This document shows, in pieces, positions 10,734 to 19,821 of a stretch of DNA of 64,000 bases (within the stretch, counting starts at the first letter, position 1; every line of letters begins with the position of its first letter). Made by a program: the position numbers and the translations under genes. The notes beneath the pieces are model-generated. The model ran no database searches and was not told the origin of the DNA. It saw only the letters and a program-made list of their open reading frames with translations. Origin of the DNA: JAICMB01 sp963795935 (GTDB taxonomy: Bacteria > Acidobacteriota > Terriglobia > Bryobacterales > Bryobacteraceae); assembly GCA_963795935.1 (NCBI GenBank), contig CAWCJO010000016.1, forward strand, positions 124,001-188,000, written 5' to 3'.

Positions 10734-11356
10734 GATCGGCGCGGTCCAATGCGCGCATCGAGATAACATAGCAGCAATACCTTGAACTCCCGCACGATCG
10801 CGCGCTTCTCCCCGGGGGGAGCTTCGGCGTAGAGCTGATTCAGCGTTTTCATAATCTGCAGCATCACGGCGGCCAGGCGCAGCGCCGTGACATGCGACAA
10901 GCGCGGACGTATCGCCCGCAGCAGCGCGGCCACGCGCTCCCGCAGCACCGTGCGGATCGCCGCCGGCGTTCTGGTGCTCAAGGGCGCATCGAGGAGCGCG
11001 ATAAAAGCGGGATGACTCTCCACGAATCCGATCGTCAGGTCTATAAGACGATCCACCAGGGCCTCGAGATGCAGCGTTTTCGATTGCGCTTCGAGCGGAA
11101 CCAGCATGACTTGAAATTGTTTTCCGTATTCGCTCCGCAGAGCTTGCGTAATCGACTGCTTATTCGGGAAAAACTGGTAAAGAGACCCGATGGGAGCGCC
11201 CGCGCGTTCCGCAATGGCGCTCATTGTCGCCCCTTCATAGCCGCTCTCGGCGATCACGCCCGCCGCCGCGTCCAGCAGCTCCGCCACCCGGCGCTCGCCG
11301 CGCTCCTGTTGCGGCATCCGCCTGGGCTTTGGTTGCGAATGCGAGGCCACGCTCAT
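10730..11356 (-). CDS. TetR-family transcriptional regulator of the efflux operon
   Basis: A 208-residue regulator with an N-terminal helix-turn-helix (VAELLDAAAGVIAESGYEGA ... AIAERAGAPIGSLYQFFPNK) and a C-terminal ligand-binding region. It is the first gene of the tetR-MFP-RND-OMF operon, so it probably represses its own promoter and thereby the pump, as AcrR-type regulators do. The upstream region (11357-11483) is short and should contain the operator. I could not define a clear palindrome there. The effector molecule is unknown. Confidence 0.9.
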   Translation of the reverse strand: MSVASHSQPKPRRMPQQERGERRVAELLDAAAGVIAESGYEGATMSAIAERAGAPIGSLYQFFPNKQSITQALRSEYGKQFQVMLVPLEAQSKTLHLEALVDRLIDLTIGFVESHPAFIALLDAPLSTRTPAAIRTVLRERVAALLRAIRPRLSHVTALRLAAVMLQIMKTLNQLYAEAPPGEKRAIVREFKVLLLCYLDARIGPRRS

Positions 11357-11483
11357 GTTCCAGTATACATGAGGATTCGCTCACATATTGCGCAAGCGGC
11401 AGATACCACCTCTTTTTGGTGAGCAGAGGGGCCCGCACTCTCGACGGAGTGCGTTACGGCGCGGGTGCAGCTATGAATGGCGG

Positions 11484-12355
11484 TCAAACGCTGCGCAGGG
11501 GAATCGAGGACCGAATAACCTTGACCACTGGTCCTCCTGCGTTCGGATCTGTTCCGTACTCGCGCTGTAGGTACATCTCCAAAGTTCGGCCTGTGAAGCT
11601 GGGATCGATGGTTGGACCGAGCCAAATTTCGGCGATACAGGCCTTTTCAAAAGGAATCTCAACGTAGGGAATGACGCCCCACCGACCCGCGCGGTACTTC
11701 AGGGGTGTCGCGGGTGAAACCGAAATGAGACGCCACTCCTGTTCCTCGCTGAAGCTGCTGTTCTTGAATATAAGGGAAAGCTTTACGGCATTGTCGATCA
11801 CTACGGAATCAAAATTCGCGTCGATCCCAGAATTGGGTGATTCACGTATCCCCTGTGCAGTTGCAAAGAAATCGCGGACAATCTTCTCCTGTTCAACAGC
11901 CGAGTAGATTATAGGCAGAAGATCAAACCCGATTGCAGCCGCGGCTCTTGCCAGCGCGTCCGGCCTGAAGGCGATTGAATACCCGGCGCCATCCCTTCCA
12001 TAAACACGCCACTGCGATAGAAGGTCTGCTGCCGAACAGAAACAAGCTACACAGGTCTGCTCGATCCAGCTCAACATTCTGTACTCGTCCGTTTTGAAGT
12101 GTGGCGCGAACCACTGCTTCACAATACTGGCGGGCAAAAATTCGGACGCCACCCGGTCGACGAGCTTTATGCCGTGCACATCTCGCTTCTATCGTTCATG
12201 CAAAAGGGACTTGACACCCACAATGCGGGCCCATTCGCCTTGGGATCGGGCCGCAGAATTTAAAAAGCCGCTTCGGCCGACCTGTAGTGAAAAAGCAGGG
12301 TTGGCGTAGATTTGGACCTTTGGACAGCCTCTCCACGAGCCTCTATCAACTTCAT
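11484..12355 (-). CDS. DUF2971 protein, split over three frames
   Basis: The 231-residue open part (from 12179) has the DUF2971 core: ADLLSQWRVYGRDGAGYSIAF and SFSEEQEWRLI. Its start is not natural, because the family normally begins with a 'LYHYT' block. Reading upstream on the same strand I find that block in another frame (TLLFHYRSAEAAF, from an ATG at 12355) and a middle segment in a third frame (LWVSSPFCMNDRSEM) leading into HGIKLVDRVA. The full gene therefore spans 11484-12355 with frame changes near 12270 and 12180. DUF2971 proteins have no settled biochemical function; some occur near defence or mobile genes. No neighbour here clarifies its role. Confidence 0.75.
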
Positions 12356-12459
12356 CCTGTAAGCTGGGGCAGGGCGATTATTCATCCGGCGAATTAGAAC
12401 GCACAACAGATCTGAGTGTACAGCGTTCCCAAAAGTGGCCGTGCGAGCTTGGTTCCTAT

Positions 12460-13560
12460 TTATTGAGCTAATTTCGCCAACACAAGCGCCAGCGGCTGTT
12501 CCGCGTCGCTGACTGCCTGGCTACAGATCCTCTTTCTCGTCTGCCAGACTTTCTCCGCCAAGTCTACATTCGTATTTGCCGCCTCGTCCTCTCCGCCCGG
12601 CTTCACCTTGACGGCCAATGCCGCCTGGGCCGTGTCGAGAAGCGCCTGCGCGTCCACCGGTATGTCGGCGGTTTTGCACCGCTGCAAACCCTGAATGGCC
12701 ATGTCGAGAAGCCGGTAGGAGCGCTCATAACGCTGGCGCGCGCCCAATCCTCGCGATGCCGGGTCGAGCGCGAGCACCTCGCTAGAAAGGTCCAGCCGCT
12801 TGCGCAGCTCCGCATCTCGCGGCAGCAGATGCGACGCGATCAGGAATTCCGTATGCGCCGTCTTATAATTCCCGCGCGCGAATTCCGCCTCGCCCAGTCC
12901 CGCAAAAGCGCCAGGGTCCGACGGGCGCTCCTTCAGAATCGCGCGGTACATGTCGAAAGCTCTGCTCGGCGAGCCGGCCTGAAGATAGAGTTTCGCGATC
13001 CGCTCGCGCGTCCCGATGTTCAGCTTCTCGTCTTGCAAAGGAAGCAGCTCGGCCAGCAATTGCTGCTTGTCGTTCTCGCGCGCCAGCAAGTCGATTAGCT
13101 CCAGCTGTACGTCCAAACGCCTCTTGGCCGCATCGCCTCCCCAGCGTCCGTAGATCGCGCGATGATAATAGGACCCCGCATCCGCAAGCCTGCCCTCTTT
13201 GACAAGAATCCGCGCCATCGTGAGATTGGCCTCGCCTTTGCTCGGATCGCCCGCCAACACCGCCGCGGCCGCCGCGTCCGCGTCGCTGAACTTCCCCGCC
13301 GCCAGCAGAGCCCGGCTGAGCGCAAGCTGATATCCCACGTTCTGGCGCGCGAACGTCAGCGCGCTGCGGAACTCCTCGATCGCGGGGCCATAACGCCCCT
13401 CGTGTTGCAACTGCTCTCCGCGCGTGAAAAGCCGCTCCGCCTCGGCGCGGCTCTCCGCAATCTCGGCCCTCTCGAGAAACGCATCGAACACGAACAGGCC
13501 GGCCATCGACGCGAACACCAGCGCGAAGGTGCCAAGGAAAGAATGCCCCCGGCTATTCAT
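12460..13560 (-). CDS. Membrane-anchored tetratricopeptide-repeat protein
   Basis: Starts at the ATG at 13560, which overlaps the end of the ClC gene by 8 bases. An upstream start at 13596 would lie deeper inside that gene. One N-terminal membrane segment (FLGTFALVFASMAGLFVF) is followed by a charged helix and TPR-like helical pairs (YGPAIEEFRSALTFAR, KFSDADAAAAAVLAGDP, RAFDMYRAILKERPSDPGA, NYKTAHTEFLIAS). The 366-residue protein is probably an inner-membrane scaffold facing the periplasm or cytoplasm. Overlap with the channel gene implies co-expression. No enzymatic motif is visible. Confidence 0.85.
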   Translation of the reverse strand: MNSRGHSFLGTFALVFASMAGLFVFDAFLERAEIAESRAEAERLFTRGEQLQHEGRYGPAIEEFRSALTFARQNVGYQLALSRALLAAGKFSDADAAAAAVLAGDPSKGEANLTMARILVKEGRLADAGSYYHRAIYGRWGGDAAKRRLDVQLELIDLLARENDKQQLLAELLPLQDEKLNIGTRERIAKLYLQAGSPSRAFDMYRAILKERPSDPGAFAGLGEAEFARGNYKTAHTEFLIASHLLPRDAELRKRLDLSSEVLALDPASRGLGARQRYERSYRLLDMAIQGLQRCKTADIPVDAQALLDTAQAALAVKVKPGGEDEAANTNVDLAEKVWQTRKRICSQAVSDAEQPLALVLAKLAQ

Positions 13561-15301
13561 CGCGCTCCGCCGCTCCCGGCAGCTTCGCGACGCCATACGC
13601 TTCGAGAATATCGTCCAGCGTCACAATGCCCTCGAGCTGCCGCACGTTCGAGCGGCTCACCACCGGCAAAACGTTGTACCCGCTGCGCCCCATTCTTTCT
13701 AGCGCCACATCCACGCCCTGATCGGAGTGGACATGCGGCAGCTCCTCGGCGCGATGCGGACGGTCCGGGAAAGCGCCCCCCAGAAACTGCGCCAACTTTT
13801 TTGCTCCCTCGCCCTGCGCCAGCGCGCTCTCCAGTTCCCATTTTCGAATCATGCCCCACAGCCCTTGCGCGTCCGCCACGGGTGCCGCGTCCAGATCGTA
13901 GCGGCGAATCCGCGCCGCTGCTGCGGCCACGTCCAGATCCGGCGTCAGCACCTCGGGCGCCGCCTGCATCGCCTGCCGTACGCGCACATGCGCCGGTTGC
14001 GCCCGGCCCTCCGCCGCCGGCAGGTGGACGCCGTCCTGATGCGCCAACGCTTCGTAAATTGGCTCCCGCTGCAGCTTGTAGGAGATGAAAAAAGCGATCA
14101 TGTTGGAAATCATCAGCGGCACGATGATGGTGTAATCGCGCGTCATCTCGAATATCATGATCACCGAAGTCAGCGGCGTCCGCACGATCCCCGCGAACGC
14201 AGCGCCCATGCCCACCAGAGCGTACGCCCCCGGGTTCGCCGTGTATGCCGGAAACAGAGAGTGCGCCACGCTTCCCACCGCCCCGCCCATCGTCGCGCCG
14301 ATGAACAGGCTCGGTCCGAAAATGCCGCCGGCGTTACCCGACCCGTAGCACACCGCCGTCGCCACCAGCTTCAGAACCGAAAGGACGATCAGCGCCTTCA
14401 GAATCGTGTCGCCGTTCAGTACCCGCTCCACATAGTTGTATCCCACGCCCAGCACGTCCGGAACGAACCACCCCATAATGCCCACGGTCAGTCCGCCCAC
14501 CGTGGGTTGCAACCACATCGTCTGCTTGGGCAGGCGCTTGAATCCCGCCCGCAGGCCCAACAGCAGCTTCGTGAACGCTACCGACGCAAATCCTCCGACC
14601 ACGCCGAGAACTGCATACGCGCCAAATTCCACAGGATGCACCAAGTGGTACGCGGGCACATGAAACAACGGCTCGTCGCCGAGCACCAGGTGTAGGAACA
14701 TCCACGCCGTCGCGGAGCTCAACACCACCGATCCCAGAATCGGAGCGTTCAGATCGCCGACGATTTCCTCGAGCGAGAACAGCACGGCCGCGATGGGCGT
14801 GTTGAACGCCGCCGCCAGCGCCGCCGAACATCCCACCGGAACCAGCAGCTTCACCAAATCTCCCCGCAGCCCCAGCCGCCGCGCGATTACGGACGCAAGT
14901 CCTGCCCCGATCTGTACCGATGGTCCTTCGCGCCCCAGCGCGATTCCGCTCGCCAGAGATGCCGAACAACAGAAAAACTTGCCCAGAACGGTGCGAAACT
15001 TAATGCGCCCGTCCTCTAGAAAAAGCGCGTACTTGGTCTGCGGAATGCCGCTGCCGCGCGCGAACGGAAAATAACGGTACAACAGATAGCCGGTGACAAG
15101 CGACCCCATGGTCGGCACGAAAATTCGCCGCCACCCCGTGCCTCCCGGCGGATACATGCGCGCCGCCAGGCGCCCCGTCAACAAAATGAACGCGACCACT
15201 ACGAGACCCACGAGCGCGCCGATCACCAGGCTCAGTAGCAGCGACATCTGATTGTCGCTGCGGCGTAATTGTTCCACCCACTTGTGAAACTTGCTCCTCA
15301 T
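13553..15301 (-). CDS. ClC-family chloride channel/antiporter with C-terminal CBS pair
   Basis: A 582-residue integral membrane protein. Selectivity-filter motifs of the ClC family are present: GSGIP (83-87), GREGP (123-127, with the gating glutamate at 125) and GGIFGPSLF. The membrane domain ends near residue 420. Two CBS domains follow (MQAAPEVLTPDLDVAAAAAR ... and the segment ending GIVTLDDILEAYG); in other ClC proteins these bind adenine nucleotides and regulate transport. It may exchange chloride for protons for acid resistance or volume control. It is the first gene of a pair with the TPR protein and is divergent from the M1 aminopeptidase. Confidence 0.93.
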   Translation of the reverse strand: MRSKFHKWVEQLRRSDNQMSLLLSLVIGALVGLVVVAFILLTGRLAARMYPPGGTGWRRIFVPTMGSLVTGYLLYRYFPFARGSGIPQTKYALFLEDGRIKFRTVLGKFFCCSASLASGIALGREGPSVQIGAGLASVIARRLGLRGDLVKLLVPVGCSAALAAAFNTPIAAVLFSLEEIVGDLNAPILGSVVLSSATAWMFLHLVLGDEPLFHVPAYHLVHPVEFGAYAVLGVVGGFASVAFTKLLLGLRAGFKRLPKQTMWLQPTVGGLTVGIMGWFVPDVLGVGYNYVERVLNGDTILKALIVLSVLKLVATAVCYGSGNAGGIFGPSLFIGATMGGAVGSVAHSLFPAYTANPGAYALVGMGAAFAGIVRTPLTSVIMIFEMTRDYTIIVPLMISNMIAFFISYKLQREPIYEALAHQDGVHLPAAEGRAQPAHVRVRQAMQAAPEVLTPDLDVAAAAARIRRYDLDAAPVADAQGLWGMIRKWELESALAQGEGAKKLAQFLGGAFPDRPHRAEELPHVHSDQGVDVALERMGRSGYNVLPVVSRSNVRQLEGIVTLDDILEAYGVAKLPGAAERDE

Positions 15302-15377
15302 GAAGCTGTCCGGAGTACGCTCATAACTTCATCTTCCGATGATTCCGCCGCGCTGTGTCATCATAACGGCTTAGGTC

Positions 15378-17237
15378 ATGCGTCTTCGCACAATCCCGGT
15401 GTGCGTGTTTGCGGTGTGCCTGTTCGCCTCCCTCCGGCTCGCCCGCGCCGCCGAGCTCCCGCCGTTCTCGCTCAACGACGACGCCTTGCCGCGCAAATAC
15501 TCCCTCGACCTCACACTCGATCCCGAACGCAGCGCCTTTGAGGGCACTGTGCGCATCGAAGTCGATCTGGCCCGGCGCATGCCCGTGATTTGGCTGAACG
15601 GCAACGGCCTTGAAATATCCGAAGCCACGGCGGACGTGAAAGGCCGCGCGGCGCCGGTTCGCGTCACGGCGGCTGGCGAGGATCTTCTGGGAGTCGAGCC
15701 CGAAACTCCCGCCGGACCCGGCCGCGTCTCGCTCACTCTGAAATATCGCGCGCCGCTCCCCTCCCAAGCCGTCATCGGACCCTATCGCATCCAATACGAA
15801 GACCGCTGGTACATATTTACTACGTTCACTCCCATGGGGGCTCGCAGCGCTTTCCCCTGCTTCGATCAGCCGCGCTTCAAGACCCCGTGGGATGTGCGTC
15901 TTCACGTCAAGCGCGAGTACCGCGCCTTCTCCAATTCCGCGATGGTAAGCGAAACGGACGAGCCCGGCGGCATGAAGGCCGTCGCGTTCGCAACCACCGA
16001 ACCGCTGCCTTCCGAAGTGGTCGCCTTCGCCGTCGGGCCCTTCAACACGCTCGAGGGCGCGCCCGCCGGAAGCCGCGAGATCCCCGTTCGCGTCATCACG
16101 CCGAAGGGCCACGCCCCGCAAGGCGAGGAGGCCGCGCGCGCCACGCCGGAAATGTTGTTCCGCCTCGAATCCTACACCGGCATGCCCTACCCCTACGACA
16201 AGCTCGACCAGGTCGCGCTCCCCGATCTCCCTTTCGGCGCCGTCGAAAATCCGGGTTTCATTACGTATCGTCTCCGTACGCTGCTGTTCCCGCCAGGCGA
16301 TGCCAGCGCTACGCAGAAGCACGCCGTCCGCGCGGTCGAGGCGCATGAGATGGCCCATCAATGGTTCGGCGACATGGTCACGCAGGCCAATTGGGAGGAC
16401 GTCTGGCTCAGCGAAGGCTTCGCCACCTGGCTTTCGGCGAAGGTCATGGATCAGGACCAGCCTCCGGCTCGCCAACATCTCGCCGCCGCCATCTCGCGTG
16501 AGCGCATCATGGAAGCCGACGAAAGCGCAAAAACCCGCCCCGTGCGCGTCGTCATGCGCGATCGCGAAATGATGAAGAGCGTCTACAGCCAGTTCGTGTA
16601 TCAGAAAGGCGCCGCGGTCTTGACCATGCTCGAAGGGTGGTTGGGCGAAAACGCCGTGCGCGCCGGCTTGCGGCTCTATCTTGCCGATCATCGCTTCGCG
16701 TCCGCCACCACGGGCGACCTGATCGCCGCGCTGCGTCTCGCCTCCGGCATCGACGCCGCCGAGACCATGCACGATTTTCTCGATCAGACCGGCGTCCCGG
16801 TCATCCACGCCGAAGTGCGCTGCGAGCCTGGCCTGGACCCGCGTATCGAATTCGAGCAGACCAACGCCGCGCGGCACTGGGACGTTCCCGTCTGCTGGAA
16901 AACCGCCGCGGTCTCGAGCTGCCTCGTCGTGGATACGCGCCGCCAAGTTCCCTTGCCGCGCGCCGCGCCCTGCCCAGCGTGGGTCTACGCCAACGCGAAC
17001 GCGTCCGGCTATTACCGCATTCAATGGGACGCCGCGCAACTCGCGACGATCAACGACGCCGCGCTCCGCAGCTTCAACGCGGTCGAGCGCCTGGCGTTGG
17101 CGAACGACGTCAATGCGCTGCGCCGCTCCGGCCGCCTCGACGCAGCCGCGGCCAAACCCGTGCTCACGCGTCTCGCCGCCGACCCCGAGACGGAGATTGC
17201 GCAGGCCGCCCTCAAAGGTCTCGGCGAAAAGAAATAA
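15378..17237 (+). CDS. Secreted M1-family metallo-aminopeptidase
   Basis: A 619-residue zinc aminopeptidase that removes N-terminal residues from peptides. The signal peptide is MRLRTIPVCVFAVCLFASL, cut near LARAA. The exopeptidase motif is GAVEN (287-291) instead of the usual GAMEN. The zinc site is HEMAH (323-327), with the third ligand in WLSEGFA (E346). The C-terminal helical domain is short compared with the 850-900-residue aminopeptidase N enzymes and ends in HEAT-like helices. The size matches compact bacterial M1 enzymes. It is transcribed away from the ClC gene. Confidence 0.93.
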   Translation: MRLRTIPVCVFAVCLFASLRLARAAELPPFSLNDDALPRKYSLDLTLDPERSAFEGTVRIEVDLARRMPVIWLNGNGLEISEATADVKGRAAPVRVTAAGEDLLGVEPETPAGPGRVSLTLKYRAPLPSQAVIGPYRIQYEDRWYIFTTFTPMGARSAFPCFDQPRFKTPWDVRLHVKREYRAFSNSAMVSETDEPGGMKAVAFATTEPLPSEVVAFAVGPFNTLEGAPAGSREIPVRVITPKGHAPQGEEAARATPEMLFRLESYTGMPYPYDKLDQVALPDLPFGAVENPGFITYRLRTLLFPPGDASATQKHAVRAVEAHEMAHQWFGDMVTQANWEDVWLSEGFATWLSAKVMDQDQPPARQHLAAAISRERIMEADESAKTRPVRVVMRDREMMKSVYSQFVYQKGAAVLTMLEGWLGENAVRAGLRLYLADHRFASATTGDLIAALRLASGIDAAETMHDFLDQTGVPVIHAEVRCEPGLDPRIEFEQTNAARHWDVPVCWKTAAVSSCLVVDTRRQVPLPRAAPCPAWVYANANASGYYRIQWDAAQLATINDAALRSFNAVERLALANDVNALRRSGRLDAAAAKPVLTRLAADPETEIAQAALKGLGEKK

Positions 17238-17460
17238 CCCGCCCATCCAGAGAACTATCCGCGGCCCCCAACCTACACAGCTTTGTCCAAGGTCAGCCAG
17301 CTCTTCAACACCATGAACATCGCCCATCGTGACCCGCCCCGTAGCGCCTGCAATCCAAGTGATTTGGCCGAAGCGACACATCCTGAATGCTGCGAGACAA
17401 TACGACGCTGCGCGATCCGCACTCACCGCCGATGCTCTCCACCTCTGATACTCCACTGGA

Positions 17461-18074
17461 ATGCATAATCTTATACGGCGCCCAGCGATTAGAATTCTCT
17501 TTTCCGCCCTGGCGTTTCTCGGCGCCGCGGCCTTTTGAGTGCCGCTCCGATCGACTATTCGATCACCGTCGATCTCTCGCAGTTGCACCCGGGCAGTTCC
17601 TATTCCGGTTCCCTCATCGCGCCGAATCAACTGAACATTGGCGATTCGACGTCTATTACCCTCTTCGCCAGTCCGGCCGGCGAGTATTCGCCCAGTTCGC
17701 TTAGCGAGACGCTTTCGGTCGAGGTGGGGCCGACGGGGTTCAACTCGGTGATCCTCTCGCCGCTGCTATTCACGGACACGAGTACGGCAAAGCGGTATGA
17801 CCTCATCGTTGTAGCGCCCGCCCATTGCGCCCAGCCGAACGGCGTACCGTGCCAAGCCAACGGCCAATTGGCCGGAACCAACGCGAACGGTCCCGCTTCC
17901 GTTCCTTATTTGGTTTCCATAGCCGCGGCGCCGGAGCCTTCCTACGGATTGTTACTTCTTTTGGTGGGCTTAATCGCTGTGGCTCTGCGGAAAAGGGCGA
18001 CCAAGCCTAGCCCGGCAATCACGACTTCAGCGGTCCCCGGCTCCGGTACAACCGTTCCGTTGATCTCGAACTGA
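17461..18074 (+). CDS. PEP-CTERM surface protein, one frameshift
   Basis: The C-terminus has the PEP-CTERM sorting signal: APEP, a hydrophobic stretch (LLLLLVGLIAVAL) and a basic end (RKRATK), which is the tag recognised by exosortase/EpsH systems. The signal peptide lies in another frame from the ATG at 17461 (RILFSALAFLGAAA) and joins the main frame (LSAAPIDYSITVDLS) at a TTTT run near 17530. The middle is a beta-rich domain without a recognised family. The last about 20 residues after the basic anchor are antisense to a second PEP-CTERM gene on the opposite strand. No exosortase gene is in the window. Confidence 0.8.
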
Positions 18075-18543
18075 ACCGAATCGGCAGGGCCGCTCCCAGC
18101 TGACGCCACGGCCCGCTGCCGTTTGAAGTCGGAGAAACGTTCGAGAGGCACTCCGCCGCTCGCCCAACTTGGCTGTTTTGAAAGGCGTCATTACCAACCA
18201 ATATTGCGTTCCGGCGGGAGCGCCAGGGGCGTAAAGCGGGTCATCGATACGACGCCGAACGGGCGGGAAAGGCAGGCGCCATCAAGTCCGTCCCGAGTGT
18301 CCTAACGCCCAATCCCGGAGCGCCGCTAACATCCGAGTGCAGAAACAGGTTTAATGTGGGATCGCGCGGCGAACCTAAAACTTTCAATGGTGCCTGAATT
18401 CTAGTGGAGTTCACGACCGGGGTGAAGGCCGCGCCCACCGACTGCGGCCCGGTCACGGGAACATTGCTGCCCAGCGTCGGCTCGGAAGTGGTGCTGTTCA
18501 GGTCTGTAAAAATAGTCGCCCCCATACTATGGCCTCTTGACAA
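17942..18543 (-). pseudogene. Second PEP-CTERM protein, degraded or frame-broken
   Basis: The minus strand encodes a clear PEP-CTERM tail (QFEINGTVVPEPGT, a hydrophobic stretch, then FRRATAIKPTKR) ending at the TAG at 17942-17944. Upstream, in other frames, lie fragments typical of choice-of-anchor PEP-CTERM proteins: GPQSVGAAFTPV ... LNLFLHSDVSGAPG (18241-18543) and GTQYWLVMTPF near 18200. At least two or three frame changes are needed, and no signal peptide fits between 18543 and the next gene. It is therefore either a decayed copy or a gene with several sequence errors. Its tail overlaps the tail of the plus-strand PEP-CTERM gene by 133 bases. Confidence 0.65.
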
Positions 18544-18619
18544 TGTACAGCTCGAAACTCCCAGCTAAAGTACGCGTTTGCGACGGCTTAGTGTGCGTGT
18601 TTGCAGAAAGCGCGACCTG

Positions 18620-19724
18620 CTACCTTACCCGTTGCACCGCGACCGCCGTGATGTCGTCTTCCTGCGCGCCGGAACTGAAGTTTTGCACTGCTGCGACGGC
18701 TTTATCGATCATCGCTTCGGGGCCATCCGCGCGGGCCGATCGCAACACCGCTTCCAGCCGCGCATCGCCGAAGTCGTCTCCTCGCGCCGATTCCGCTTCG
18801 GTCAAACCGTCGGTATAAAGGAACAGCGTGTCGCCGGGAGAAAGCCGCGCTTCCCCGTCGTGGCAATCCCAGTCGGGAAACGCGCCCAGAACCGTTGCGG
18901 TGGCCTCAAGGCGCTCCGTCGTGCCCGAGGCGCGAATCAGAAATGGCGGTAGATGACCGCAATTCACGTAGCGCAAGCAGTGCGTCGCCGAATCGTAATC
19001 GCCGAAAAATAGCGTGGCGAAAGTTTCAGCCGAGGTGGATTCATAAAATAGCCGGTTGATGGATGAGACTAGCGCGGCCGGCTCGCGCGGCGCCGGCTTC
19101 AATCTGCGTGCGGAAGCTCGCCTGCAGGTTCGCCATCAGAAGCGCGGCCGGCACGCCTTTGCCGGATACGTCGGCCAGCACGATGCCCAGCCGCCCATCT
19201 CCAAGATCGAGAAAATCGTAGTAGTCGCCGCTGACCTGGCGCGCCGGCGAGCAGCGTCCCGCGTACTCGATGCCGCGAAGCGCGACCGGGTTGCGCGGGA
19301 ACAGCTTCTGTTGCACATTCCGCGCGATCTCCATTTCACTCCGCGCGCGGCGGACGTTCTCGGCTTGCTTATCGAGTGTGGCCAGCAGGCGCGTGTTGTC
19401 CCACGGCTTCTGCACAAAATCGGCGGCGCCGCGGCGCATCGCTTCCACCGCCAGATCGATGCTGCCCCACGCCGTCATCACCACAATCGGGGCTGCGTTA
19501 CGCTGCGCCTGCAAGCTCGCCAGCAAATCGAGGCCTTCCTGACCCGAGGTCGTGTCGCGTGCGTAATTCAGGTCCATCAGGATGAGGTCGAAATTGTCGT
19601 TGCGCGCGGCCGCCAGCAGCGCGTTCGGGGAATCGACCGTGACCGTGCGGTGTCCCGCGCCCTTCAGCAGCAGGCGCAGAGCTTCGAGAACGTCCTGTTG
19701 ATCGTCGCCTACAAGAACACGCAT
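18620..19724 (-). CDS. Response regulator with PP2C/SpoIIE (RsbU-like) phosphatase domain, one frameshift
   Basis: The N-terminal receiver domain begins MRVLVGDDQQD with the acidic pair, then LILMDLN (phospho-acceptor Asp), MTAWG and QKPW. A short coiled-coil linker (EMEIARNVQQKLFP) leads to a PP2C phosphatase of the SpoIIE/RsbU class with metal-binding residues in VSGDYYDF, LADVSGKG, LYTDGLTEA and EDDITAVAV. Such proteins dephosphorylate anti-sigma-factor antagonists and so control alternative sigma factors. The frame changes near 19085, within GC-rich sequence, and the phosphatase continues without loss. I take the ATG at 19724; an ATG at 19739 would add five residues. No partner histidine kinase or anti-sigma gene is adjacent. 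Confidence 0.85.
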
Positions 19725-19821
19725 GTTCGGGCTGCACATTTATCATTACAGACAAGGGCATTCGAAGTTCCAAATGAGACGATTGATGTCAATGGTACGA
19801 GGACGTAGCATCTGTCCGAAA

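Noticed and set aside
15321..17630. 769-residue minus-strand frame opposite the M1 aminopeptidase
   Set aside because: Its composition mirrors the codons of the plus-strand gene, it has no domain, and the sense strand has clear catalytic motifs. It is an antisense shadow from high GC.
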